NCBI GenBank assembly: GCA_947168325.1
Contig: CAMVLN010000081.1
Span: 1-6,946 of the forward strand
Source of the DNA: an uncultured Elusimicrobia bacterium
GTDB taxonomy: Bacteria > Elusimicrobiota > Endomicrobiia > Endomicrobiales > Endomicrobiaceae
Length of the DNA stretch: 6,946 nucleotides
Reading direction: 5' to 3'
Shown: positions 1 to 6,576 of the stretch, one piece after another
How the letters are laid out: each line of letters starts with the position of its first letter
How positions within the stretch are numbered: position 1 is the first letter of the stretch
Notes under the pieces: model-generated
Told to the model about the DNA's origin: nothing
The model's database searches: none
The model's input: only the letters and a program-made list of their open reading frames with translations
Translations under genes and position numbers: made by a program

Positions 1-27
1 GTAGGTAGGATGTTTTTTATAGTGTAA
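1..27 (+). CDS. C-terminal tail of an upstream gene (partial, probable)
   Basis: Frame 1 reads VGRMFFIV and then stops at TAA (25-27); frames 2 and 3 meet stops at once. The pattern of a glycine followed by alternating hydrophobic residues resembles the last beta-strand of a FlgD-like or T9SS-like C-terminal domain. The next gene ends similarly, in IVSGTIAFVW. This suggests, without proving it, that the preceding gene encodes another protein of the same class in a run of such genes. Only eight residues are visible, so a chance open frame is quite possible. Confidence 0.3.
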   Translation, partial: VGRMFFIV

Positions 28-78
28 TGAATTGTTGCAAAAGAAAGTAAAATATTGTAGTTTATTAATTAGAAGAAA

Positions 79-1266
79 ATGAAAAGAAAGAATATAATAA
101 CATCAATTATTTTAATAGTTTTTATAATTATACCGGTTTGTGTTTGTTCAGCTAATGGAGAAGGAACAGAGACACAGACATTTACTGCTATTGCAGACTT
201 TACTTTTGGGGAAGCTGGAATTTATCACACTCCAGTTGGTAATGTTATTCCAGAGCAAAGTTATATGAATATCAAGCTTAATGTTGCTTTTGGCGATTAT
301 AAAAATGTAGATAGAGTAGAGTTATTATATTATTTTGGTAGTGATACATCAGATATTTATACAGTCGTTAACAGTGATAGAGTTTTAAATAGAAAAGATT
401 TTTTTATGAAAACAGATACATGGGTAGAAAGTAGTTCAATCAGTTATCAAGTAAGAGTAACACTTAAAATGCAGAATGGTAGTGTTGGGTATGCTTATTG
501 GCCAGAACAACTTACAGTGTCTAGTAATACTTTTCACACAGCTCCAATAGCACTTTCGGTATCAGGGGAAGTTTCAGATGGTGGTTCTCTTGATATGGAA
601 AGAGGTGATCAGGCTAAACAAGATGGTGGCATTGATTTATCAGATGAGCTTGGAGATGGTGCTGGTACAACAAATGTAACATTAAGAGTATTGCATGATG
701 AGCTTAATGATTCGCCAAGTGGTAGGGCAGTTAGTGGTCTCTCTGTGATATTAAGTCCAGAAGATCAACAAAAATTAATGAGAGTAAGGATACCATTAGA
801 AAATACAGTACAAAAAAAGTTTGTAATGGTTTATAGAGAAGATGATAGTATACCATGGGCAAAAGGTAGAGTAATTAAAATAGAAAAAGTAAAGAATGAT
901 TTAGTTTATTCTGGTATGGTGCCACGAATGTCTGGGCAATATGGATTGTTTGAAAGTACAGACTTAGATGATAGCGATTATCGACCTGAAAAGAGAGTAA
1001 AGATAAAATCTAGAATAGCAAGTGGAAAATATACCGGATTTGAGTTTAAAGGGCTAAAAGAAGGAGATGTAGTTAAGATATATAATGTCAGTGGAAAAAA
1101 GATTGCAGAGATAACAGATGTATCAGCATTGGGAGTAGCATATTGGAAAGGGAAAAAAGGTACGAATAATAGTGAAGATTGGGCTGAAAGTGGAACATAT
1201 ATTTATCAAATTAAGTTGAAAGAAAAAAATAAGATAGTAAGTGGAACGATAGCATTTGTATGGTAA
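79..1266 (+). CDS. Secreted protein with C-terminal FlgD-like (T9SS CTD-like) domain
   Basis: A 395-residue exported protein of unknown specific function. The N-terminus has basic residues (MKRK) followed by a hydrophobic core (about 6-22) and a plausible signal peptidase site near Cys23-Ser24-Ala25. Cys21 and Cys23 do not form a good lipobox. Residues 30-160 look beta-rich and match no family I recognise. Residues 163-198 are a Gly/Asp-rich linker. Residues 200-292 form a second beta-rich module ending in GQYGLF. Residues 308-395 resemble the FlgD Ig-like/sorting-type domain: KIYNVSGKKI at 333-342, Trp356-Lys-Gly, SGTYIYQI at 371-378, and a final strand SGTIAFVW. In many diderms such domains mark proteins for surface export or attachment. 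The start is the only Met after an in-frame TAG at 70-72; the purine-rich AGAAG at 71-75 is a weak, too-close ribosome site. The PorV-like gene follows with a 1-bp gap, suggesting co-expression. Export and domain type are well supported; cargo status is inferred. Confidence 0.75.
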   Translation: MKRKNIITSIILIVFIIIPVCVCSANGEGTETQTFTAIADFTFGEAGIYHTPVGNVIPEQSYMNIKLNVAFGDYKNVDRVELLYYFGSDTSDIYTVVNSDRVLNRKDFFMKTDTWVESSSISYQVRVTLKMQNGSVGYAYWPEQLTVSSNTFHTAPIALSVSGEVSDGGSLDMERGDQAKQDGGIDLSDELGDGAGTTNVTLRVLHDELNDSPSGRAVSGLSVILSPEDQQKLMRVRIPLENTVQKKFVMVYREDDSIPWAKGRVIKIEKVKNDLVYSGMVPRMSGQYGLFESTDLDDSDYRPEKRVKIKSRIASGKYTGFEFKGLKEGDVVKIYNVSGKKIAEITDVSALGVAYWKGKKGTNNSEDWAESGTYIYQIKLKEKNKIVSGTIAFVW

Positions 1267-1267
1267 G

Positions 1268-2191
1268 ATGAAAAAAATAGTAGCAATATTATTATTAGCT
1301 ATAGTAGTATTTTGTGTAAAAACGGAAGCTGCTTTTCAGGATACTTATTGGGGAGTAAGAGCTTTGGGTATGGGTGGAGCTTTTGCGGCAGTAGCAGATG
1401 ATGCAAATACACCATTGTATAATATAGCAGGTATAGCAAATATGTCTCAACAAGAAATAACATTGATGGGCTCTAGGTTGTTTGCAGGAATAGAAGGGGT
1501 AGAAATAGGAGCAAACTATTTAGGATATGTTCGTCCGATTGGGGAAATGTATGGTGCTGTATCTTTTGCATGGTCGTCGTTGTCAACTCCAGGATTAAGA
1601 AGAGAAGATTCTTTTAGTTTGGGGTATGCAAGGGGAATAAATGATGTAATTTGTTTAGATGTAGAGACTGTGTCTTTAAGCATAGGTGTGAATATGAAGT
1701 ATTTAGTACAAGAGACAAAATTTGATGAAGAAGATAACGATTTATCTCGTTCAAGGGGGGCATTTACTGCAGATATAGGAATATTAGCATGGTTTTCAAA
1801 TGGTATAGGTATAGGGTACAGTAGTAAATATTTAGTGCCAGCAGATATAGGATATGAAGAAAAAGATGAAGTAAAGAATGTAAATGTAATAGGGTTGAGT
1901 TATTTTGATGAAGAATTGCCGTATATAAAAATACCTTATTTTACGGTAGCAACAGATGTTATATTTAGAGACAATGAAGCAACTATAAGGGTTGGTTTAG
2001 AAAGTTGTTTTTTCAATAAAAAGTTAGCAATAAGATTAGGTGGAAGAGAAGAAGCCTATGATATAGGTTTTGGATACGAGTTTAGTTTTTTAAATGAAAG
2101 CAAGTTGTCTATAGATTATGCATTTGAAATGCCGGTGAAAGTAGAAGAAAGTTATGGATCTCACTTTTTTAGTTTATCATTTAAATTTTAG
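1268..2191 (+). CDS. PorV/UPF0164-like outer-membrane beta-barrel protein
   Basis: A 307-residue outer-membrane protein. The chosen start (1268) gives a classic signal peptide, MKKIVAILLLAIVV..., with cleavage near Ala21/Ala22. An in-frame ATG at 1256 would add only MYGK and overlap the previous gene. The mature N-terminus carries the family signature RALGMGGAFAAVADDANTPL (31-50), followed by YNIAGIA. The usual form in PorV, PorQ and FadL-like proteins is NPAG, so proline is replaced by isoleucine here. The rest alternates hydrophobic and polar residues as in transmembrane beta-strands and ends in FSLSFKF; a terminal Phe is the usual BAM recognition signal. In type IX secretion PorV shuttles CTD-bearing cargo at the outer membrane, and the neighbour just upstream has a CTD-like domain. 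No clear Shine-Dalgarno precedes 1268, so translational coupling to the upstream stop (TAA, 1264-1266) is likely. The barrel call is secure; transport of the neighbour is a hypothesis. Confidence 0.8.
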   Translation: MKKIVAILLLAIVVFCVKTEAAFQDTYWGVRALGMGGAFAAVADDANTPLYNIAGIANMSQQEITLMGSRLFAGIEGVEIGANYLGYVRPIGEMYGAVSFAWSSLSTPGLRREDSFSLGYARGINDVICLDVETVSLSIGVNMKYLVQETKFDEEDNDLSRSRGAFTADIGILAWFSNGIGIGYSSKYLVPADIGYEEKDEVKNVNVIGLSYFDEELPYIKIPYFTVATDVIFRDNEATIRVGLESCFFNKKLAIRLGGREEAYDIGFGYEFSFLNESKLSIDYAFEMPVKVEESYGSHFFSLSFKF

Positions 2192-2235
2192 TAGCATTTA
2201 GTTTTGGTTTTGTTTATAATATATGAATTTTATAC

Positions 2236-2279
2236 AAGAAGGAAGGATATTTGATAATAAAGAGTATCTTTCTTTTTTT
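2236..2279 (+). terminator. Rho-independent terminator after the PorV-like gene
   Basis: The arm at 2236-2249 pairs with 2265-2278 over 14 bp, including several G-U pairs, around a 15-nt loop. The 3' arm is itself the T-rich run (seven Ts at 2273-2279). It lies 45 bp after the stop codon of the barrel gene, where the end of the two-gene unit is expected. Confidence 0.6.
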
Positions 2280-2290
2280 ATAGAAAGTTT

Positions 2291-2296
2291 TATAAT
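2291..2296 (+). promoter_or_regulatory. Possible -10 box for pfp
   Basis: A perfect TATAAT lies just past the terminator and 38 bp before the pfp start codon. This would give a leader of roughly 30 nt that includes the ribosome site. No good -35 hexamer is seen 16-18 bp upstream, and the region is so AT-rich that a chance match is likely. Confidence 0.3.
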
Positions 2297-2323
2297 AAAA
2301 TAAGTTTATAAAATATATTTTAT

Positions 2324-2328
2324 AGGAG
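2324..2328 (+). promoter_or_regulatory. Ribosome binding site of pfp
   Basis: AGGAG sits 6 nt before the ATG at 2335, near the ideal spacing. It is the only strong Shine-Dalgarno directly preceding a start codon in the window. It fixes the pfp start and agrees with this gene being well expressed. Confidence 0.75.
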
Positions 2329-2334
2329 TTTGTT

Positions 2335-4008
2335 ATGGTACAAAATAATATTTCAGAGTTGCATAAAGAAAGATTAAAGTTTAAGCCGGTTTTACCTGCA
2401 GTGTTAAAAAAGGGTATTGCAAATATAAAACCAGTTCTTGGCAAAGCAACAAAATCAGTAGCAGATTTTGATAAAATAAAAGCTATTTTTGAAAAAACTT
2501 ATGGAATGCCTGTTGTAAGTTTTAAATCAGGTAAAAATGTTAGTGTAACAAAAAAAATAGTAAAAGTAGGGGTAGTTTTGTCAGGTGGGCAAGCTCCTGG
2601 TGGGCACAATGTTATATTTGGACTTTTAGAAGGGTTAAAGTCGGCTAACAAGAAAAACAAGTTAATTGGCTTTTTAGGAGGACCTTCTGGAATTTTAGAT
2701 AATAAAACAATGGAAATTACGGATAAAGTTATTGCAAATTATAAAAATACGGGTGGTTTTGATATGATTCAATCTGGTAGAACAAAGATAGAAACCCCTG
2801 AACAATTTGCAAAAGCTAAAGAAACAATATTAAAAAATAAAATAAATGCATTAGTATTTATTGGTGGTGATGATTCAAATACAAATGCAGCACTTCTTGC
2901 AGAATATTTGAAAAAAGAAAATGTTGATGTAAGTGTTGTTGGTGTGCCAAAAACAATTGATGGTGATTTAAAGAACGAACATATTGAAGCATCTTTTGGT
3001 TTTGATACAGCAACCAAAATTTATGCAGAACTTGTAGGAAATATTGAAAGGGATGTTAATTCAGCAAGAAAATATTGGCATTTTATAAGGCTTATGGGTA
3101 GAAGTGCATCACATATTACTCTTGAAGTTGGTTTTAAAGTTCAACCTAATGTTGTTTTAATAGGGGAAGAAGTATTAGCAAAAAAAATGACACTTAAACA
3201 AATAGTAGATAGTTTAGTGAACTTAATTGTTAAAAGAGCAAAACTTGGTAAAAATTATGGTGTAGTTTTAATCCCTGAAGGTTTAATAGAATTTATTCCT
3301 GAAATGAAGGCTCTTATTGCAGAACTTAATGATATATTGGCAGAAAATGAAGAACAATTTTCAAAGTTAAATACTATTGATGAAAAGATAAATTTTGTAT
3401 CTTTGAAACTTCCTAAAAATTTGTCTGAATTATTGTTATCTCTTCCTAAGAATATTGCATCACAATTGATGTTGGATAGAGATCCTCACGGTAATGTTCA
3501 AGTTTCACTAATTGAAACGGAAAAATTATTAATTGAAATGGTTTCAGAAAAATTAAAAGAGCTAAAGAAAGAAGGAAAGTATTTAGGTAAATTTTCAAGT
3601 ATACATCATTTCTTTGGATACGAGGGAAGATGTGGAGTTCCTTCAAACTTTGATGCAAACTATACTTATGCATTGGGATACAATGCGGCAGCATTAGTGT
3701 TAAACAATCTGTCAGGGTATTTGTCATCTGTTAAAAATTTAGTTGCAGAGCCATCAAAATGGATTTGTGGTGGTATTCCTTTGACAATGATGATGAATAT
3801 TGAAAAAAGAAAAGGTAAAGAAAAACCTGTTATACAGAAAGCTCTTGTAAAACTTAATGGTGTACCGTTTAAAGAATTTGCTAAAGTTAGGCAAGATTGG
3901 GCTATAAACGATAGATATATGTTCCCTGGATCTATACAATTTTTTGGTCCTGCGGCTGTAACGGATATTACAACAAAAACTTTACAGTATGAACAAAAGA
4001 AAAAATAG
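2335..4008 (+). CDS. pfp: Pyrophosphate-dependent 6-phosphofructokinase (PPi-PFK, long form)
   Basis: Catalyses the reversible transfer of phosphate from pyrophosphate to fructose 6-phosphate, giving fructose 1,6-bisphosphate, in the cytoplasm. At 557 residues it matches the long PFP-beta-type enzymes rather than the ~320-residue ATP enzymes. Visible motifs: SGGQAPGGHN (83-92) for phosphoryl-donor binding; GGDDSN (177-182), where the second Asp (Asp180) replaces the Gly of ATP-dependent PFK and is the known marker of PPi use; PKTIDGD (205-211), with the Lys characteristic of PPi enzymes and the catalytic Asp; MGRSASH (254-260) and PEGLIEF (314-320) for sugar-phosphate binding; and GYEGR (428-432) near the C-terminal part of the active site. 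All key residues are present. The start is set by the AGGAG at 2324-2328. It appears monocistronic, flanked by terminators on both sides. Using PPi saves ATP in glycolysis, common in anaerobic fermenters. Confidence 0.95.
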   Translation: MVQNNISELHKERLKFKPVLPAVLKKGIANIKPVLGKATKSVADFDKIKAIFEKTYGMPVVSFKSGKNVSVTKKIVKVGVVLSGGQAPGGHNVIFGLLEGLKSANKKNKLIGFLGGPSGILDNKTMEITDKVIANYKNTGGFDMIQSGRTKIETPEQFAKAKETILKNKINALVFIGGDDSNTNAALLAEYLKKENVDVSVVGVPKTIDGDLKNEHIEASFGFDTATKIYAELVGNIERDVNSARKYWHFIRLMGRSASHITLEVGFKVQPNVVLIGEEVLAKKMTLKQIVDSLVNLIVKRAKLGKNYGVVLIPEGLIEFIPEMKALIAELNDILAENEEQFSKLNTIDEKINFVSLKLPKNLSELLLSLPKNIASQLMLDRDPHGNVQVSLIETEKLLIEMVSEKLKELKKEGKYLGKFSSIHHFFGYEGRCGVPSNFDANYTYALGYNAAALVLNNLSGYLSSVKNLVAEPSKWICGGIPLTMMMNIEKRKGKEKPVIQKALVKLNGVPFKEFAKVRQDWAINDRYMFPGSIQFFGPAAVTDITTKTLQYEQKKK

Positions 4009-4026
4009 TTTTGAATAAAATAAAAA

Positions 4027-4070
4027 AACCATTCCTACTAATTAACAGTAGGAATGGTTATTATTTTTTA
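4027..4070 (+). terminator. Strong rho-independent terminator after pfp
   Basis: A perfect 13-bp stem (4027-4039 with 4047-4059) encloses a 7-nt loop and is followed by a T-rich tail (4058-4069). The run of seven As just before the stem would become a T tract on the opposite strand, so the hairpin could act in both directions. It begins 18 bp after the pfp stop codon. Confidence 0.92.
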
Positions 4071-4085
4071 TATCTTTAATATAAT
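4058..4085 (+). promoter_or_regulatory. Possible promoter for the LTA-synthase-like gene
   Basis: A perfect TATAAT at 4080-4085 is preceded, 16 bp upstream, by TTATTA (4058-4063), which matches four of six bases of the -35 consensus and overlaps the terminator tail. Transcription would begin around 4092, leaving a leader of only about 9 nt. That fits the absence of any Shine-Dalgarno before the ATG at 4101. The AT-rich context makes this tentative. Confidence 0.35.
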
Positions 4086-4100
4086 AATAGTAGATTTGTT

Positions 4101-6149
4101 ATGATAAAAGTTTTTATTAAAAGAATAATTTCACTAAATATAATTTTTATATTTATGATGACAATACATAGAGCTATATTTATGTTCTATTATTTCAATT
4201 TTAAAGATTTAACACCATATACAGATTTAATAAAAGCTTTTATTTTAGGTTTTAGATATGATTGTGCAGTTATTGCATATATAAATTCATTAGTAACATT
4301 GTCATTTATAATCTTTTGGTTTATAGATAGCAAAAAACTTTTTATAAAATTTGTTAAAAGTTTAAAATATTATTATACAATATTTTTTGGAATAATTATA
4401 TCACTGCTATGTATAGATTTTGGTTTTTATTCGTATTTTCAAAATCATATAAATATTTTAATATTTGGTATTTTTGAAGATGATACAAAAGCACTTGCTT
4501 CAACTATTTATGATAACTATCCAATATTTTGGGTTGCATTAGGATTTGTTGCATTGTATGTTTTGATATATTTTGTAACTAAAAAAATAATGGAAACTAA
4601 TATTTCAGGATTTTATTACAATAAAACAAAAATTGGATATAAAATATTTGGAGCTCTTTTAGTTTTATCTTTAAATTTTATTATAGCAAGAGGCTCTTTT
4701 GGAATATTTCCTTTAGGAGTAGATAATGCAGATCTTTCACAAAACACATTAATAAACAAAATTGCTATAAATGGAATATATACTTTACAAGTTGCTATTG
4801 AAGCAAGGTCTCAAGAAAAAAATTATGATTATATAAATAAAATGGGCTACAATAAAGATAACATAGCTCAAGCATTTAGTGATTATCTAAATGTAGATAT
4901 AAATTCAATAGATAAAGATCAACCAGAACAATCTATGTTTAGAACAACAAAATATAATAAAAATATTGAAGATATAAAACCTAATGTAATTTTTATTGTT
5001 ATGGAATCTTTAGGTACAGATTTAATGCACTATAACAGTAATACATTTAATGTGCTAGGTGAATTTAAAAAACATTTAGACCAAGATACTGTTTTTTATA
5101 AATTTATTCCTTCAAATATGGGAACGATAGGTAGTTTGGAAGGGGCAATTACTAATATTTTAAGATTGCCATTATCAAGATTTTTATGTCAATCTAAATA
5201 TGCTTATAACAAATATTTTTTTTCTGGGCCTATGCCTTACAAAAATAGTGGATATGAAACTTATTTTATGTATGGTGGAAATACCGGCTGGAGAAATTGT
5301 AGTGGATATATGCCAAGCTTAGGTTTTGATAATGTTTTAGGTGAAGGGCAAATGTCAAAAGAGTATGAAAGAAATCAGTGGGGAGTATACGACGAATATT
5401 TGTTTGACAATATATTTGAAACTCTTAAAAAAAATGATAACAGTAAATTTATTTATGTTATGACAACATCAAATCATCCTCCATATTCTTTGCCAAGAAA
5501 TTATAAAAAGCCATATCCATTAGAAATAAGTAAAGAGTTAGAACAAAATATTACAGGGGATATGACTTTTTCTAAAATGAGGTTTGCAACTTACCAATAT
5601 TCTTGCCAGAAAGTTGGCGAATTTTTAACTAAATTAAAAAATTCAAAATTTGCCAATAATACAATAGTAGCAATCACAGGGGACCATAATTTTTGGATTA
5701 CATTTACTTATCTGCTAGAGCAAAAATTGGATGAACAAAGTGTTCCTTTCTACTTATATATTCCAAACAAATTAAAACCTTCAAAAATAGATACAACAGT
5801 TGTAGGTTCTCATACAGACATTTTACCAACACTTTATAATTTGTCACTGTCAAATACAAAATATTGGTCTATGGGGCAAGATTTGTTGGCTGATAGTGCA
5901 AAAAACAATATTGCTTCAAATTGTGAAGGAATAATAATGACAAAAGATAATTTTGTTATTTATGATTTTGTATTAAATAAAGAAAAATATTATAAGTGGA
6001 ATAAAAATAAGCCAAGAGAAATTGTTCCTTGCCAGCAAAATCAAGAACATAGAAATATGGTTAAACATTATAAATCAGGCATTACAATTGCTTATTATAT
6101 GCTAAATAATGCAAAAGCAGTTGCAAAGAGTGATTTACAAATAAAGTAA
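4101..6149 (+). CDS. LTA synthase family membrane phosphoglycerol transferase-like enzyme
   Basis: A 682-residue inner-membrane protein with a C-terminal sulfatase/alkaline-phosphatase-fold domain facing the periplasm. Five membrane segments are visible at about 8-31, 52-75, 90-112, 140-160 and 178-198, with the GFRYD motif (50-54) seen in this family. The catalytic domain starts at NVIFIVMES (295-303). By analogy with LtaS, Glu302, Thr342 (in MGTIGS; the nucleophile) and Asp528-His529 (in TGDH) form the metal and catalytic site; Trp397 (in NTGWRN) and His459 (in SNHPPY) would contact substrate. A GSHTDILPTL motif, typical of the fold, follows. The site looks intact. LtaS homologues move glycerol-phosphate from phosphatidylglycerol to glycolipid or glycan acceptors. 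In a diderm without lipoteichoic acid the acceptor may be a periplasmic glucan, lipopolysaccharide or surface glycan; the head group cannot be read from sequence. It follows pfp but is separated from it by a strong terminator, and no Shine-Dalgarno is evident. Confidence 0.85.
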   Translation: MIKVFIKRIISLNIIFIFMMTIHRAIFMFYYFNFKDLTPYTDLIKAFILGFRYDCAVIAYINSLVTLSFIIFWFIDSKKLFIKFVKSLKYYYTIFFGIIISLLCIDFGFYSYFQNHINILIFGIFEDDTKALASTIYDNYPIFWVALGFVALYVLIYFVTKKIMETNISGFYYNKTKIGYKIFGALLVLSLNFIIARGSFGIFPLGVDNADLSQNTLINKIAINGIYTLQVAIEARSQEKNYDYINKMGYNKDNIAQAFSDYLNVDINSIDKDQPEQSMFRTTKYNKNIEDIKPNVIFIVMESLGTDLMHYNSNTFNVLGEFKKHLDQDTVFYKFIPSNMGTIGSLEGAITNILRLPLSRFLCQSKYAYNKYFFSGPMPYKNSGYETYFMYGGNTGWRNCSGYMPSLGFDNVLGEGQMSKEYERNQWGVYDEYLFDNIFETLKKNDNSKFIYVMTTSNHPPYSLPRNYKKPYPLEISKELEQNITGDMTFSKMRFATYQYSCQKVGEFLTKLKNSKFANNTIVAITGDHNFWITFTYLLEQKLDEQSVPFYLYIPNKLKPSKIDTTVVGSHTDILPTLYNLSLSNTKYWSMGQDLLADSAKNNIASNCEGIIMTKDNFVIYDFVLNKEKYYKWNKNKPREIVPCQQNQEHRNMVKHYKSGITIAYYMLNNAKAVAKSDLQIK

Positions 6150-6576
6150 TATATCTTATAGATTGTTTTTACGGGAAAAAACAACATTCTCCTAATTTAA
6201 TTACTAAGAAAAGTTAAAAGTTTACTAAAATATGAGTTAGAAAAATAAGAATTTATATTTATATAAAAGTAAAAGATTTATTAATTAATGGTCATAAAGA
6301 TTGAGGATAATATTTCACAAAGAATTAACAAATAATTTTATAGAAGTTCATATAGTATTGTTATAATATACACTACTAAGCAAGAAGTTTATATAACATT
6401 GGTAGGTTATACAGTGTTATATAGAGTTATGGTGATATAATATGTGATAAGATAGGGGCTATTTATTAACATTAATAAGGAGATAGTTTTAGATATATTA
6501 TTGTGAGGCAAAAAAATACTTAAGTGGTGGATATTTTTTTAAAAATAGCTTATAGATAGTATACAGTAGATGAGAC
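6150..6576 (+). other. Gene-free AT-rich region (about 430 bp)
   Basis: No convincing gene is seen on either strand. Just after the stop codon is a weak hairpin (6163-6170 with 6177-6184, 8 bp, one G-C pair) without a T tail, a poor terminator candidate. Further on are an imperfect inverted repeat (6353-6360 with 6371-6378, 7 of 8 pairs) whose loop holds TATAATATA, the longer inverted repeat listed separately, an orphan Shine-Dalgarno-like AAGGAGA (6477-6483) with no usable start codon nearby, and an A7/T7 inverted repeat (6510-6518 with 6532-6540). A promoter for the downstream frame presumably lies here, but none could be assigned. Confidence 0.5.
6388..6425. repeat. Inverted repeat / hairpin, 14-bp arms
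   Basis: Positions 6388-6401 pair with 6412-6425 over 14 bp, with two G-U pairs, around a 10-nt loop. The core arm is TATAACATTG against CAGTGTTATA. No T tract follows, so it is not a typical terminator. It could be a regulator-binding palindrome or an RNA stem in the leader of the downstream frame. Being largely A-T, some of the pairing could be chance. Confidence 0.5.

Noticed and set aside
32..58. Promoter upstream of the first gene
   Set aside because: TTGTTG/TTGCAA and TATTGT resemble -35 and -10 boxes, but the spacings (12-15 bp) are unsuitable.
79..150. Lipoprotein signal in the secreted protein, from Cys21 or Cys23
   Set aside because: The residues before these cysteines (IIPV, PVCV) do not fit the usual L-[AS]-[GA]-C lipobox, so ordinary signal peptidase cleavage is more likely.
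1256..1267. Earlier ATG for the PorV-like gene, adding four residues
   Set aside because: The ATG at 1268 gives a standard MKK-type signal peptide, and the earlier one has no better ribosome site; both remain possible because neither has a clear Shine-Dalgarno.
2214..2444. Minus-strand open frame of 76 codons
   Set aside because: It overlaps the terminator, the pfp ribosome site and the 5' end of pfp, and its protein has low-complexity Phe/Ile/Lys content typical of antisense AT-rich DNA.
2769..3939. Three minus-strand open frames inside pfp (2769-3017, 3446-3727, 3754-3939)
   Set aside because: They lie fully within a well-supported enzyme gene and show no recognisable motifs.
6163..6184. 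Terminator for the LTA-synthase-like gene
   Set aside because: The 8-bp stem has a single G-C pair and no T tract follows, so it was not called as a terminator.
6288..6440. Possible decayed coding stretch: 15 codons from ATG 6288, a TAA at 6333, then 34 open codons to a TAA at 6438
   Set aside because: The translation resembles no family and has no ribosome site. A stretch this long with one stop can arise by chance, and it overlaps the inverted repeats.
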